In this document: positions 41,068 through 52,629 of the stretch, piece after piece
Position numbering within the stretch: position 1 is the first letter of the stretch
Layout of the letters: each line of letters opens with the position of its first letter
NCBI RefSeq assembly: GCF_003315195.1
Contig: NZ_QNRV01000002.1
Span: 35,259-99,258, forward strand
Source of the DNA: Sutterella wadsworthensis
Lineage (GTDB): Bacteria > Pseudomonadota > Gammaproteobacteria > Burkholderiales > Burkholderiaceae_F
Length of the DNA stretch: 64,000 nucleotides
Reading direction: 5' to 3'
The notes under the pieces: generated by a model
Seen by the model: the letters and a program-made list of their open reading frames with translations, nothing else
Told to the model about the DNA's origin: nothing
Databases searched by the model: none
Made by a program: the position numbers and the translations under genes

Positions 41068-41730
41068 ATGGATTTGACAGCTATGCTCGGAGCATCTTTT
41101 GTGGGGGCTTTTCTATATGCATTCACAACGCTGCTTCCTGTCATTAACCCGTTTAGCGGAGCGATGTTCTTTGTGACGTTGACAGGACATCTCTCTGATG
41201 CTGATCGATCTTATGTAGCGGGTCGCATTGCATTGTTTTCTTTGATTATTTTGATGGTTTGTCTGTTTGCTGGACATATCATTCTTGGCTTTTTTGGTAT
41301 TTCCGTTGGAGTACTTCGCTGTGCAGGCGGTATTGTGCTTTTTGCCGCAGGCTGGAATGCCTTGAACGCACCAGCACAAGATGGAACCTCAAGTCCAAAG
41401 ATGGAGCTGCCTCGTTCAAGACTGAAGGCTATGGCTTTTTATCCATTCACTTTGCCGCTTACTACGGGACCAGGAGCGATTGCAGTAACAGTTGCTATTG
41501 GCACAACACTGCCGTACAACTTTTCCAATCTGGCCGGCACAATTCTTGCAATTCTTGCTGTAGTCGCTGTGATTTGGCTCTGCTTCCGCTATGGGGACAG
41601 AGTCAGTCGAGCTGTTGGAGCTGCAGGAGCAGATGCTTTAGCTCGTATTTTTGCCTTCATTTTGATTTGCCTTGGTGTGGCAGTCTTTTGGCAGGGCTTT
41701 ACTGAGCTTTGGCTCAACTTAGGGAAATGA
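41068..41730 (+). CDS. MarC-family membrane protein
   Basis: A 220-residue inner-membrane protein with six hydrophobic segments in two groups of three, the MarC/UPF0056 layout. Signature stretches are LLPVINPFSGAMFFVTLT and FYPFTLPLTTGPGAIAV, the second carrying the family's P-L-x-x-G-P-G. Function is unsettled; MarC is no longer tied to multiple antibiotic resistance. It follows rsmG by 5 bp. A weak AACGGTC/GACCGTT hairpin lies at 41730-41753. Confidence 0.85.
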   Translation: MDLTAMLGASFVGAFLYAFTTLLPVINPFSGAMFFVTLTGHLSDADRSYVAGRIALFSLIILMVCLFAGHIILGFFGISVGVLRCAGGIVLFAAGWNALNAPAQDGTSSPKMELPRSRLKAMAFYPFTLPLTTGPGAIAVTVAIGTTLPYNFSNLAGTILAILAVVAVIWLCFRYGDRVSRAVGAAGADALARIFAFILICLGVAVFWQGFTELWLNLGK

Positions 41731-41800
41731 ACGGTCCTATAAAAAGACCGTTTGAGCAAGTTGGCTACAATTAGGCGTTCTTTTTTATTTAGACTTATCC

Positions 41801-42574
41801 ATGGCACACATCTTTTGCATTGCCAACCAGAAAGGCGGCGTCGGCAAAACGACAACAGCGGTTAATCTTGCTGCTGCTCTCGCATTGCGTGGACAGCGTG
41901 TTCTTTTCGTTGATCTTGATCCTCAAGGCAATGGCACCATGGGGTGTGGAATCGACAAGCATGATGTGGAGTGTTCGGTTTATCAGCTACTGTTAGGACT
42001 GAAGTCTTTCAAGGATGTTGTTCGACATAGTGAATCTGGCGGATTTGATGTGTTGCCAGCAAATCGTGAACTCTCAGGAGCAGAGATAGAGCTGATTAGT
42101 GTGCGTGAACGAGACCAGCGTCTAAAAAAGACTTTGGCACCGCTATTGACAAACTATGATTTTGTCCTCATCGATTGTCCGCCCAGTCTTTCAATGCTCA
42201 CAATGAATGCTCTTTGTTGTGCTGAAGGCGTGATTGTGCCTATGCAGTGCGAATATTTTGCATTGGAGGGGCTTACAGATCTCGTAGGATCTATTCGCCG
42301 AGTACACGCAGAAAAAAATCCAGGACTCAAGATTATTTCAATTTTGCGTGTGATGTTTGATCCTCGGCTCACACTGCAGCAACAAGTGAGTGAACAACTT
42401 AAAAATTATTTTGGCGATAAGGTTTTTAATACGATTATTCCAAGGAATGTTCGACTTGCCGAAGCGCCTAGCTATGGGAAACCGGGAGTTGTTTACGAAT
42501 CATCTAGCCGCGGAGCACTAGCTTACAAAGCTTTTGCTGATGAGCTTCTAAAGCGCCTTGGCGCTCCTGTATGA
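41801..42574 (+). CDS. parA: Chromosome partitioning ATPase ParA (Soj)
   Basis: A 257-residue deviant-Walker ATPase that moves ParB-parS complexes to segregate origins. Motifs: NQKGGVGKTTTAVNLAAALA with the signature Lys, VDLDPQGNGTMGCGI and the LIDCPPSLSMLTMNAL Walker B region. No N-terminal DNA-binding domain, as in chromosomal (type Ib) ParA. It overlaps or abuts parB and is linked to mnmEG-rsmG, a typical chromosomal location. Confidence 0.96.
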   Translation: MAHIFCIANQKGGVGKTTTAVNLAAALALRGQRVLFVDLDPQGNGTMGCGIDKHDVECSVYQLLLGLKSFKDVVRHSESGGFDVLPANRELSGAEIELISVRERDQRLKKTLAPLLTNYDFVLIDCPPSLSMLTMNALCCAEGVIVPMQCEYFALEGLTDLVGSIRRVHAEKNPGLKIISILRVMFDPRLTLQQQVSEQLKNYFGDKVFNTIIPRNVRLAEAPSYGKPGVVYESSSRGALAYKAFADELLKRLGAPV

Positions 42575-42582
42575 GGTTTGCT

Positions 42583-43449
42583 ATGCCTAAGAAAAAAGGC
42601 GGTCTTGGTCGCGGATTAGATGTGTTTTTTGGCGATGACGATCATCCCGGCATCCTTGAGGATGATAGAAGTGCCAAGTTCATTGAAGTTCCCATCACGG
42701 AAGTTCGTGCCGGTCGCTATCAACCGCGCACGCAGATGGATGAAGCGGCTTTGACTGATCTAGCGGCATCTATCCGTGAACAAGGCGTCCTGAGTCCTAT
42801 TCTTGTGCGTCCACTTGAGGCTGGCGGGTATGAAGTGCTGGCCGGAGAGCGTCGTCTGAGAGCAGCCAAAATTGCCGGGATGGAAACTGTTCCAGTAATT
42901 CTTAGATCGGTAAGTGATGAAAATGCCTTGGTTATAGGACTTATCGAGAATATTCAGAGGGAAAATCTCAATCCGATTGAGGAAGCTCAGGGACTGCAGC
43001 GGCTGATTGATGAGTTTGCTTTTACGCATGAAGCCGCCGCTAAGGCGGTAGGACGTTCTCGTCCAGCCGCAAGCAATCTGCTTCGGCTTTTGACGCTCGC
43101 CGATGAAGTGAAGCGCATGGTCATGGAGGGCGAACTCGAAATGGGACATGCTCGTGCACTTTTGGGATTGGAAGGTGCGGAGCAGGCTGCCGCAGCAAAG
43201 CAGGTTGCTGCAAAACATCTTTCAGTTCGTCAAACTGAAGATCTGGTTCGCCGGTTGCTCGAAGGAGTGCAGCCTAAAAAGAAGGTAGTTATCAAGACCC
43301 GGGACAATGAACGACTTGAAGAGACCTTGGCAGACACACTTGGTGCCGTAGTAAAACTTTCTGCAAATCAGAAAGGTAAGGGGCGAATCGTGATCGAATT
43401 CTCAAGTCTTGATCAACTTCAGGGCATTGTCGATCGAATTCAAAAATAA
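42583..43449 (+). CDS. parB: Chromosome partitioning protein ParB (Spo0J)
   Basis: A 288-residue parS-binding CTPase. The start at 42583 (MPKKKGGLGRGLDVFFG) has GAGGT five bases upstream; an in-frame ATG at 42571 overlaps the parA stop. The N-terminal domain has the CTP-binding ERRL motif (LAGERRLRAAKIAGM) and the ENIQRENLNPIEEAQG motif, then an HTH (THEAAAKAVGRSRPAASNLL) and a C-terminal dimer domain. A matching parS-like site is at 18697. Confidence 0.96.
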   Translation: MPKKKGGLGRGLDVFFGDDDHPGILEDDRSAKFIEVPITEVRAGRYQPRTQMDEAALTDLAASIREQGVLSPILVRPLEAGGYEVLAGERRLRAAKIAGMETVPVILRSVSDENALVIGLIENIQRENLNPIEEAQGLQRLIDEFAFTHEAAAKAVGRSRPAASNLLRLLTLADEVKRMVMEGELEMGHARALLGLEGAEQAAAAKQVAAKHLSVRQTEDLVRRLLEGVQPKKKVVIKTRDNERLEETLADTLGAVVKLSANQKGKGRIVIEFSSLDQLQGIVDRIQK

Positions 43450-43563
43450 AACCGATAATTACCTATATATAAGTATATAATCTAATACTTCAGTGGATTG
43501 TGACTGAATACTTCAAGATTTACAATCCGTGCCAGTCATTTTCCCTCAAGCCTCTGCAAGAGA

Positions 43564-43929
43564 ATGTTCGCCCTTTCTGATATGATGCGCGTCGTTCTCG
43601 CGCAGTATGTTGTTACATTGATTGCAGCGCTTTTCTGTACTGCAGTTTTTGGAACAGATCCCGGACTCTCGGCGTTCCTAGGCGGCTTCTATTACGCAGC
43701 TGCAACAACGCTTCATGCATTGATTCTGCTAGGTGTCAAGAAGCTCGGATGCGGCGTTGGTGCCAATGTCGTTACTCTTCTGTTCGGGGAATTTGTGAAG
43801 GTGCTTTGCGTAATCCTGCTGCTGTTTATTACGGCGCAGCTCTATGCGAACCTGAACTGGCCCGCTTTGATTATTTCGCTGATGGCGGTGGCGAACAGCT
43901 ACTTCATCCTGTTGTTTAAAAAACGCTAA
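43564..43929 (+). CDS. atpI: ATP synthase subunit I (AtpI)
   Basis: A 121-residue membrane protein with four hydrophobic segments, first in the atp operon. AtpI helps assembly of the c-ring in some bacteria and is often not essential. Family features are FLGGFYYAAATT and the GEFVKVLCVILL segment. Assignment rests mainly on the position 12 bp before atpB and on the membrane pattern. The 114-base AT-rich gap upstream should carry the operon promoter; GTATATAATCT near 43472-43482 is a possible -10 region. Confidence 0.88.
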   Translation: MFALSDMMRVVLAQYVVTLIAALFCTAVFGTDPGLSAFLGGFYYAAATTLHALILLGVKKLGCGVGANVVTLLFGEFVKVLCVILLLFITAQLYANLNWPALIISLMAVANSYFILLFKKR

Positions 43930-43941
43930 GGATAGGTCCTC

Positions 43942-44772
43942 ATGTCAATCGAGAACCCCAGTGCAACTGAATATATTCAGCACCATATGCAGCACTTGCA
44001 GTCGCTGCATCAGCAGGTGATTGTTGACTTTTCTGTCTTCAATTACGACACGCTTTTCTTCTCCATTCTGTCTCTGCTTGTTGTCTTTTTTGTTCTTCGA
44101 CTCGGCGCAAAAAAAGCTACGTCCGGTGTCCCAGGCAAAATGCAGTGCGCCGTTGAAATGCTCGTGGAAATGGTCAACAACCAGGCTAAGAGCATTGTGC
44201 ATGGTGATCGCACCTATATTGCTCCTCTGGCGCTGACAGTGTTTTGCTGGGTCACGATCATGAACTGCATTGACTTGATCCCAGTAGACTTCTTCCCGTG
44301 GCTTGCGGGTCTGGTCGGTATTAACCACCTTCGTCCACTTCCTACGGCTGATCTGAACGGTACGCTCGGTCTTTCGTTTGGTGTGCTTTGCCTTCTGTTT
44401 TATTACGGCATCAAGGTTAAGGGGTTCTCGGGCTTCATTATTGAGCTCTTCACAGCTCCTTTTGGTAAATTCCCGCTTCTGTGGCCAGTGAATCTGCTCA
44501 TGAACATTATTGAGTATTTGGCCAAGTTCGTTTCTTTGGGTATGCGACTCTTCGGCAATATGTATGCTGGTGAGCTCGTATTCTTCCTCATTGCGCTTCT
44601 CGGCGGCTATATGCTCGAGTTTGGCCTTTTCGGCGGCGCTGCAGCTGGTATTGGACAAGTCATCGCCGGTTTGGTCTGGTGGCTCTTCCATGTGCTGATT
44701 GTTCTGTTGCAGGCGTTCATTTTCATGATGCTGACCTTGGTCTATATCGGCCAGGCACACAGTAGCCATTAA
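43942..44772 (+). CDS. atpB: ATP synthase Fo subunit a
   Basis: The 276-residue stator subunit that forms the proton half-channels. The essential Arg is in [19 protein letters not shown], and the later Q-A-F-I-F motif is seen in [18 protein letters not shown]. The N-terminal 35 residues are His/Gln-rich ([16 protein letters not shown]), as in other proteobacterial subunits a. Confidence 0.96.
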   Translation: MSIENPSATEYIQHHMQHLQSLHQQVIVDFSVFNYDTLFFSILSLLVVFFVLRLGAKKATSGVPGKMQCAVEMLVEMVNNQAKSIVHGDRTYIAPLALTVFCWVTIMNCIDLIPVDFFPWLAGLVGINHLRPLPTADLNGTLGLSFGVLCLLFYYGIKVKGFSGFIIELFTAPFGKFPLLWPVNLLMNIIEYLAKFVSLGMRLFGNMYAGELVFFLIALLGGYMLEFGLFGGAAAGIGQVIAGLVWWLFHVLIVLLQAFIFMMLTLVYIGQAHSSH

Positions 44773-44826
44773 CAAACAATCTCTTCGACACTTCCTTTTT
44801 TCTACTCCCTTTTTGTAAATTCTTAG

Positions 44827-45081
<255 letters not shown>

Positions 45082-45123
45082 TCCCTAGCCCTGGCGCAAA
45101 ACGTCTTTTCTTTCAATGACGCT

Positions 45124-45163
45124 GTCCGCAGTGCCGCACTTGCACAAACGCGGCGCTGCAGAC
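45124..45163 (+). other. Stem-loop between atpE and atpF
   Basis: GTCCGCAGTGCCGC (45124-45137) pairs with GCGGCGCTGCAGAC (45150-45163): 14 positions with two mismatches and a 12-base loop. No T-tract follows, so it is not a simple terminator; it may shield atpE mRNA from decay or mark a processing site, helping to raise subunit c output. Confidence 0.6.
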
Positions 45164-45179
45164 TTAATGGGGTTCAACA

Positions 45180-45650
45180 ATGAACATTAATGCCTCTCTG
45201 TTTGTACAGATGGTCGTGTTCTTGCTTGGTGCTTGGGTCACCATGAAGTACATTTGGCCACCGCTGATTCACGCGATTGAAGAGCGGCAAAAGAAGATTG
45301 CTGACGGCCTTGCCGCGGCGAATAAGGGTGAAAAAGCTCTTGCTGTTGCTACCGAGCAGGGGCAGGCCATTGAGGCTGCTGCTCGTGCCCGCGCTTCGAC
45401 CATCGTGGCCGACGGCGAAAAACGTGCTCTGGCAATTGTGGAAGATGCGAAAGCTCAGGCTCAGGTCGAAGCTGACCGCATTATCGAATCTGCCAAGGCG
45501 GAAGCCGATGTGCAGGTTCAGCGTGCGCGCGATCAGCTCCGCGACCAGGTTGCTGATTTGGCCGTTCAGGGTGCTGAACAGATTCTCGCCCGCGAGGTCG
45601 ATAAGACTGTTCATGCTCAGCTGCTTGATCAACTGAAGGCGAAGCTCTAA
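45180..45650 (+). CDS. atpF: ATP synthase Fo subunit b
   Basis: The 156-residue stator stalk. One N-terminal membrane helix (about residues 5-28, [20 protein letters not shown]) is followed by [19 protein letters not shown] and a long Ala/Glu/Lys helix that dimerises. Size matches E. coli subunit b. It ends 2 bases before atpH. Confidence 0.95.
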   Translation: MNINASLFVQMVVFLLGAWVTMKYIWPPLIHAIEERQKKIADGLAAANKGEKALAVATEQGQAIEAAARARASTIVADGEKRALAIVEDAKAQAQVEADRIIESAKAEADVQVQRARDQLRDQVADLAVQGAEQILAREVDKTVHAQLLDQLKAKL

Positions 45651-45652
45651 CT

Positions 45653-46204
45653 ATGGCGGAACTTTCTACGATAGCGCGCCCTTACGCTGTAGGTCTCATG
45701 GAAGCCCTGCAGGAGCGTAAAGCCAGCGCACAGGATATGTCTGCGGTGCTTGATGCAGTTTCTCGTCTTGCAGAAACTGCTGTCGACCCTCAGATCGGTC
45801 AGCTCGAGGGAGATCCCGGACTTACCGATGACCAGTTCTACGACATCTTTGCGAGCGTCGTGGGTGCGGATCAGCCGGATGAAGTCAAGAATTTGCTTCG
45901 CGTGGTGATTCAAAATGGCCGCGTTGATGCGCTGCCGGAAATCGCGCGTCAATTCCGCATCCTGAAGAACGAGTCCGAAGGCGTCGCTGACGCTTTGATC
46001 GAGACCGCCTTCCCGCTCAGCGATGCTGAGCTTAAGGATCTGCTGGAAGCGCTAGCGAAGAAGTTCCCAGGAGTGAAGCTTCACCCGGTCGTTTCAGTCG
46101 AGAAAGCTTTGATTGGCGGCGTGCGTGTGCACGTTGGCGACAAGCTCCTCGATGCCTCGATCCTCGCGCGTCTCAATCAGATGAAGACGGCGCTTACCGC
46201 ATAA
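45653..46204 (+). CDS. atpH: ATP synthase F1 subunit delta
   Basis: The 183-residue subunit that joins the stator stalk to the top of F1. The N-terminal helical bundle begins [16 protein letters not shown], and the C-terminal part has the conserved A-x-P-L-S-D-A-E-x-x-x-L pattern ([18 protein letters not shown]) and [19 protein letters not shown]. Placement between atpF and atpA is canonical. Confidence 0.94.
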   Translation: MAELSTIARPYAVGLMEALQERKASAQDMSAVLDAVSRLAETAVDPQIGQLEGDPGLTDDQFYDIFASVVGADQPDEVKNLLRVVIQNGRVDALPEIARQFRILKNESEGVADALIETAFPLSDAELKDLLEALAKKFPGVKLHPVVSVEKALIGGVRVHVGDKLLDASILARLNQMKTALTA

Positions 46205-46220
46205 AATTCGGAGCTGTAAG

Positions 46221-47762
46221 ATGCAACTCAATCCCAGTGAAATCAGCGAATTGCTGAAGAAGCGTATCGAAGGCCTCGGCGTTTCCGCTGATCTTCGCAC
46301 TCAGGGCACGGTGGTTTCGTTGTCCGACGGCATTGCCCGCATTCATGGTCTGAGCGACGTGATGCAGGGTGAAATGCTGGAATTCCCCGGCGAAGTCTAT
46401 GGCCTCGCCCTAAACCTTGAACGTGACTCCGTCGGCGCCGTTATTCTCGGCGAATACGAAGGCATTTCTGAAGGCGATACGGTGAAGACCACCGGTCGTA
46501 TTTTGTCTGTACCCGTTGGTGAAGAACTGATTGGTCGCGTTGTCAATGCTCTCGGCCAGCCGATTGATGGCAAAGGGCCGATCAATGCCAAGGCTTTTGA
46601 CGTCGTTGAAAAGGTTGCGCCGGGTGTGATCGACCGTAAGTCAGTTTCACAGCCTGTTCAGACTGGTCTTAAGTCCATCGACTCGATGGTGCCGATTGGC
46701 CGCGGTCAGCGTGAATTGATCATCGGCGACCGCCAGACCGGCAAGACTGCCGTTGCGATCGACACGATCATCAATCAGAAAGGCAAAGATCTGATCTGCG
46801 TGTACGTAGCTATCGGTCAGAAGGCCTCTACGATTGCGAATGTCGTAGCCAAGCTCGAAGAGCACGGTGCAATGGATTACACCATTGTTGTTGCTGCGAC
46901 GGCTTCCGAGTCTGCAGCCATGCAGTACCTCGCTCCGTATGCTGGCGCTACGATGGGCGAATATTTCCGCGATCGTGGTCAAGATTCTTTGATCGTGTAT
47001 GACGACTTGACGAAGCAGGCTTGGGCCTATCGTCAAATCTCTCTGTTGCTCCGCCGTCCGCCAGGACGCGAAGCTTACCCTGGCGACGTGTTCTATCTGC
47101 ATAGCCGTCTGCTGGAACGCGCAGCCCGCGTGAACGCCGAATACGTCGAAAAGTTTACAAAGGGTGAGATTAAGGGGAAGACGGGGTCGATGACGGCGCT
47201 GCCGATCATTGAAACGCAGGCTGGTGACGTGACTGCGTTCGTTCCGACGAACGTGATTTCGATTACCGATGGTCAGATCTTCCTTGAAACTGACTTGTTC
47301 AACGCTGGTATTCGTCCGGCTATCAATCCTGGCATCTCGGTGTCTCGCGTTGGTGGTGCTGCTCAGACCAAGGTCATTAAGAAGCTTGGCGGCGGCGTCC
47401 GTCTGGCGTTGGCTCAGTATCGTGCTTTGGCTGCCTTTGCTCAGTTTGCTTCTGATCTTGATGAAGTAACCCGCAAGCAGCTCGAACGTGGCCGCATGGT
47501 TACGGAATTGATGAAGCAGCCCCAGTATCAGCCTCTGCAGGTTTGGGAAGAGGCGCTCGTTCTGTATGCAGTCAATAACGGCTATTACGATGACGTGGCT
47601 GTTGCCGACGCCATGCGTGTAGAACGTGCCATGCGTGAGTACCTGAAGGCTCACTACGCTGATCTCGTCAACTCCATTGAAAGCCGTAAGGAACTCTCGA
47701 AGGAAGACGAAGCCAGCTTGAAGGGTGCGATCGCCGAGTTCAAAAAGAACGGCGCCATCTAA
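46221..47762 (+). CDS. atpA: ATP synthase F1 subunit alpha
   Basis: A 513-residue non-catalytic nucleotide-binding subunit. Walker A is [16 protein letters not shown]; the alpha signature [17 protein letters not shown] and the arginine-finger region follow. Length equals the E. coli protein. A GGAG-like site precedes the start 16 bases after atpH. Confidence 0.97.
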   Translation: MQLNPSEISELLKKRIEGLGVSADLRTQGTVVSLSDGIARIHGLSDVMQGEMLEFPGEVYGLALNLERDSVGAVILGEYEGISEGDTVKTTGRILSVPVGEELIGRVVNALGQPIDGKGPINAKAFDVVEKVAPGVIDRKSVSQPVQTGLKSIDSMVPIGRGQRELIIGDRQTGKTAVAIDTIINQKGKDLICVYVAIGQKASTIANVVAKLEEHGAMDYTIVVAATASESAAMQYLAPYAGATMGEYFRDRGQDSLIVYDDLTKQAWAYRQISLLLRRPPGREAYPGDVFYLHSRLLERAARVNAEYVEKFTKGEIKGKTGSMTALPIIETQAGDVTAFVPTNVISITDGQIFLETDLFNAGIRPAINPGISVSRVGGAAQTKVIKKLGGGVRLALAQYRALAAFAQFASDLDEVTRKQLERGRMVTELMKQPQYQPLQVWEEALVLYAVNNGYYDDVAVADAMRVERAMREYLKAHYADLVNSIESRKELSKEDEASLKGAIAEFKKNGAI

Positions 47763-47788
47763 CGTCATATCCAAGAGGACCCAATTCC

Positions 47789-48670
47789 ATGCCCAGTACT
47801 AAGGAAATTCGCGGAAAGATCAAGAGCGTGCAGAACACGCGCAAGATCACCAAGGCGATGGAGATGGTTGCGGCCTCGAAGATGCGCAAGGCGCAGGATC
47901 GGATGCATGCGGCCCGTCCGTACGGAGACAAGATTCGAGTGATTTGCTCGCATCTCGCTCGTGCGAATGTTACCGACTATAGCCATCCGTTCTTGACGAG
48001 CCCGGAAGGCGCCAAGAAGGTGGGCATCATTCTGGTGTCCACCGACAAGGGTCTTGCCGGCGCCCTCAACACCAACATTCAGCGCATGCTTCTGCAGCGT
48101 TTCCGTGATTGGTCTGCTGAGGGTGTGCAGGTAGAAGCCTCGGCTCTTGGTAACAAGGGTCTCGGCTTCCTCCAGCGTATCGGTGTCCCGGTGATCAGCC
48201 AGGCGGTGCAACTTGGCGACCGTCCGAGCCTTGATCGACTCATTGGAGCGATCCAGGTTCAGATTGAAGCCTTTAAGGAGCATAAGGTCGATAAGGTTTA
48301 TCTCTGCTACACGCGTTTTGTTAACGCCATGAAGCAGATTCCAGTCATCGAACAGCTCCTGCCGCTGACGGATGAACACCTTTCCGCCGACGAGCCTCAG
48401 CGCAAATTCTCGTGGGACTACATCTACGAGCCTGACGCCCAAACCGTTCTCGACGAGCTGCTTCGCCGCTACGTCGAGGCTTTGATTTATCAGGCAGTTG
48501 CAGAAAATATGGCTTCTGAACAAAGTGCCCGTATGGTAGCTATGAAGGCTGCTTCGGACAACGCCAAGAAGCTCATTGACGACTTGCAGCTCGTCTACAA
48601 CAAGACTCGCCAGGCCGGCATTACGAAGGAAATCACCGAAATTGTCGGTGGTGCCGCCGCGGTGTCTTAA
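47789..48670 (+). CDS. atpG: ATP synthase F1 subunit gamma
   Basis: The 293-residue central rotor shaft. The N-terminal helix [20 protein letters not shown] with [11 protein letters not shown] and the C-terminal helix [14 protein letters not shown] [19 protein letters not shown], which inserts into the alpha-beta ring, are both conserved, ending in [18 protein letters not shown]. Confidence 0.96.
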   Translation: MPSTKEIRGKIKSVQNTRKITKAMEMVAASKMRKAQDRMHAARPYGDKIRVICSHLARANVTDYSHPFLTSPEGAKKVGIILVSTDKGLAGALNTNIQRMLLQRFRDWSAEGVQVEASALGNKGLGFLQRIGVPVISQAVQLGDRPSLDRLIGAIQVQIEAFKEHKVDKVYLCYTRFVNAMKQIPVIEQLLPLTDEHLSADEPQRKFSWDYIYEPDAQTVLDELLRRYVEALIYQAVAENMASEQSARMVAMKAASDNAKKLIDDLQLVYNKTRQAGITKEITEIVGGAAAVS

Positions 48671-48697
48671 TCGAATTGAATGAATCGATATAACTGA

Positions 48698-50110
<1,413 letters not shown>

Positions 50111-50176
50111 TGCTTAGCCGCGGCTGCATTTACATATTGCCGCCGCGGCAAGCGCCCGACAAACGGAGCAACTTAT

Positions 50177-50596
50177 ATGGCTACCATTAAAGTCGACGTC
50201 GTCAGCGCCGAAGAACATATCTTCTCCGGTGAGGCCGAACTCGTCTCGCTGCCCGGAACGTCTGGCGAACTTGGCATCATGCCCGGACATCTTCCGCTGA
50301 TCACACTTATCCGCCCTGGTTTCGTGCGAGTGCACGTTCCTGGTGAGCAGGAACCTGAGCAGATCTTTGTTGCGGGTGGCGTCCTGGAGGTCCAGCCTGA
50401 GCAGGTCACCGTTCTCTCGGACACGGCTGTTCGTAGCAAGGATCTTGATGAGGCCCGCGCCAAGGAAGCTTTGGCTGCTGCTGAAGCCGCCCGTGCTTCT
50501 GCTACCGGCAGCATTGAAATCGCTCGTATTGAAGCGGAGATCGCTGCCTTGGCTGCCGAGCTTGCTGTTATTCGCAAACTGCGTAGCAAGCTCTGA
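50177..50596 (+). CDS. atpC: ATP synthase F1 subunit epsilon
   Basis: A 139-residue subunit with an N-terminal beta sandwich ([20 protein letters not shown] and [19 protein letters not shown]) and a C-terminal helical pair rich in Ala/Glu that can brake rotation. It is the last gene of the operon. The gap after atpD has a GC-rich inverted repeat (GCCGCGGC ... GCCGCCGCGGC). Confidence 0.95.
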   Translation: MATIKVDVVSAEEHIFSGEAELVSLPGTSGELGIMPGHLPLITLIRPGFVRVHVPGEQEPEQIFVAGGVLEVQPEQVTVLSDTAVRSKDLDEARAKEALAAAEAARASATGSIEIARIEAEIAALAAELAVIRKLRSKL

Positions 50597-50618
50597 TCGT
50601 TCACAGCGCCGACACAGC

Positions 50619-50660
50619 AATGAGCGGAGATGTTCTGTACGAACCTCCGCTCATTTTTTG
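50619..50660 (+). terminator. Terminator of the atp operon
   Basis: AATGAGCGGAG and CTCCGCTCATT form an 11-bp stem with a loop of about 15 bases, followed by TTTTG. Confidence 0.88.
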
Positions 50661-50738
50661 TTAGTCTGCGGTAGGATTCTCAGAAACGCTTGCCCGCGCT
50701 TTTGAGCCGCGGCATTAAAGGAATTCAAGGAGAACACA

Positions 50739-51143
50739 ATGAGCGCCGTTAAGATCCTCGTAACTACGGACGGGTCTAATCTCAGCGATAAAGCCGTCGA
50801 TACAGCTATTGAGCTGGCTGAACAGGTTGGAGGTTCCGTGGTTGGTATGACCGTCGTGCTTTCAGCAGCACCTGCCGGCGGCTTTACTGAAGAAGAACCC
50901 ATCGTCAAGGAACGTCTTGAGGCGATCTCGCACAAGGCTGCTGAAAAGCAGGTGCCTTGCGAAGTTGTGGTCGAGCACGCCGAGACGGTGTCTCAGGGGG
51001 TGCTTGCTTGCGCAGCCCGAGTCAATGCCACCTATATCGTGATGGCGAGCCGCGGTCTAGGGACTTTTGGAGCTTTGCTGTTAGGCAGCGAAACTCAGAA
51101 AGTGCTTAGTCAGGCAGATCGTCCGGTGTTGGTCGTTCGCTGA
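50739..51143 (+). CDS. Universal stress protein (UspA family)
   Basis: A 134-residue single Usp domain. The start is VKILVTTDGSNLSDKAVDTA, and the ATP-binding type loop G-x-G(9x)G-S appears as SRGLGTFGALLLGSETQKVL followed by ADRPVLVVR, so it probably binds ATP. It has AAGGAGA upstream and its own terminator, so it is monocistronic. Confidence 0.9.
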   Translation: MSAVKILVTTDGSNLSDKAVDTAIELAEQVGGSVVGMTVVLSAAPAGGFTEEEPIVKERLEAISHKAAEKQVPCEVVVEHAETVSQGVLACAARVNATYIVMASRGLGTFGALLLGSETQKVLSQADRPVLVVR

Positions 51144-51175
51144 TTATCCATTCAATGGTCCCGACCGCTGAAACG

Positions 51176-51210
51176 AGAAAAGCCGCGCATTGATGCGCGG
51201 TTTTTTCTTT
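51176..51210 (+). terminator. Terminator after the universal stress gene
   Basis: AAAAGCCGCGCA, loop TTGA, TGCGCGGTTTTTTC: a GC-rich stem with a T-tract. Confidence 0.88.
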
Positions 51211-51253
51211 ATATAGTTCTAGTCCCCACGAATCTCACTTTCCTATAAGCAAA

Positions 51254-52321
51254 ATGACTCTTCATAACGACACTTTCCTGCGCGCATTAATGCGCGAACA
51301 TACGGATTTCACGCCTGTCTGGCTCATGCGTCAGGCTGGTCGCTATCTGCCTGAGTATTGCGCAACTCGAAGCAAGGCAGGGAGTTTCATGGGATTGGCG
51401 AAGAATCCGGATTACGCCACAGAGGTGACTTTGCAGCCGATAGATCGTTACGGTATTGATGCTGCCATTCTTTTTTCCGATATTCTGACTGTGCCCGACG
51501 CAATGGGGTTAGGTCTTTCCTTTGTTCAGGGAGAAGGCCCCGTCTTTGCGCATCCGGTTCAGGATGAGGCAGCTGTTAAAGCGCTGGCTGTTCCTGATAT
51601 TGAAGACAAATTGGGTTACGTTACAGCAGCTGTTCGTAGCATTCGTCGAGCACTTGACAATCGCGTGCCGTTGATTGGTTTCTCAGGATCTCCATTTACG
51701 CTTGCTTGCTACATGGTGGAAGGACGTGGTAGTAGAGATTTCCGCACAGCAAAAACAATGATGTTCCGGCGTCCAGATCTTTTCGAGAGAATCCTCGACA
51801 TCAACGCCGATGCAGTTGCTGATTACCTCAATGCTCAGATTGCTGCTGGTGCGCAGGCTGTCCAAATTTTCGATACCTGGGGCGGAATGCTAGCGGATGG
51901 GGATTTCCAAAGGTTTTCTCTGGTAGCAACAAAGAAAGTAGTCTCCCGTCTTACACGTGAAGCTGATGGTGCCAAAGTGCCTGTTATTGTCTTCACTAAG
52001 GGGGGTGGTGAATGGATTGAGGAAATTGCAGCTTGTGGGTGCGATGCTGTTGGTCTCGACTGGACGACAAACCTTGCACGAGCTCGCCGCGTTACAGAAG
52101 ATCGTGTGGCCCTGCAAGGGAATATGGATCCTCTAGCGCTGTTTGGCGATGAAAAAACCATTCGTAGTGAGGTGCGTCGAGTGATTGATGCTTTCGGTCC
52201 GGTTGGCATGGGGGGACATGTATTTAATCTGGGGCACGGTATCAATCAGTTCACGCCAATAGAAAATGTTCAGATTCTCGTTGATGAGGTTCATGAATAT
52301 AGTCGCCACCAACATATCTAA
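51254..52321 (+). CDS. hemE: Uroporphyrinogen decarboxylase
   Basis: HemE converts uroporphyrinogen III to coproporphyrinogen III in heme synthesis. The 355-residue protein starts with the substrate-binding motif [15 protein letters not shown], has the catalytic Asp in [31 protein letters not shown], and the C-terminal [16 protein letters not shown]. All expected motifs are present and the length is normal. Confidence 0.97.
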   Translation: MTLHNDTFLRALMREHTDFTPVWLMRQAGRYLPEYCATRSKAGSFMGLAKNPDYATEVTLQPIDRYGIDAAILFSDILTVPDAMGLGLSFVQGEGPVFAHPVQDEAAVKALAVPDIEDKLGYVTAAVRSIRRALDNRVPLIGFSGSPFTLACYMVEGRGSRDFRTAKTMMFRRPDLFERILDINADAVADYLNAQIAAGAQAVQIFDTWGGMLADGDFQRFSLVATKKVVSRLTREADGAKVPVIVFTKGGGEWIEEIAACGCDAVGLDWTTNLARARRVTEDRVALQGNMDPLALFGDEKTIRSEVRRVIDAFGPVGMGGHVFNLGHGINQFTPIENVQILVDEVHEYSRHQHI

Positions 52322-52365
52322 CAGAATAGTTATTCACAGGCGCGACGCCGAATAGTAATGCCGAT

Positions 52366-52397
52366 AAAAGACCCGCTACAAATTAGCGGGTCTTTTT
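52366..52397 (+). terminator. Terminator after hemE
   Basis: AAAAGACCCGCTA, short loop, TAGCGGGTCTTTTTG: a clean stem with a T-tract. Confidence 0.88.
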
Positions 52398-52503
52398 GAT
52401 GGCTTGCTTATTCCTGAACGAGTAGCGAAGATGTGAGTAGTGCGTGTCTTTTGGTGTATGCATGCTAATAATCCAGAAATCTGAAAAGCACAGTTCTTAA
52501 ATA

Positions 52504-52524
52504 AAATCCACAAAGTTATCCACA
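52504..52524. promoter_or_regulatory. DnaA-box pair upstream of priA
   Basis: In the 308-base gap between hemE and priA, a perfect TTATCCACA lies at 52516-52524 and a two-mismatch AAATCCACA at 52504-52512. This may let DnaA act on priA. The rest of the gap holds the hemE terminator and presumably the priA promoter (GCTATAAAACT near 52547 is a possible -10). Confidence 0.6.
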
Positions 52525-52629
52525 AGTTTAGGACTGGAGGGTAAGGCTATAAAACTCTCGTAGAATGCACTTTTATTGGTGACCAAGGCGGCTGAATAAG
52601 ACGCTCATACCCGTTGGAGGCATCTTCTG

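Noticed and set aside
41730..41753. Terminator after marC
   Set aside because: AACGGTC/GACCGTT stem is short and lacks a T-tract; mentioned only within the marC entry.
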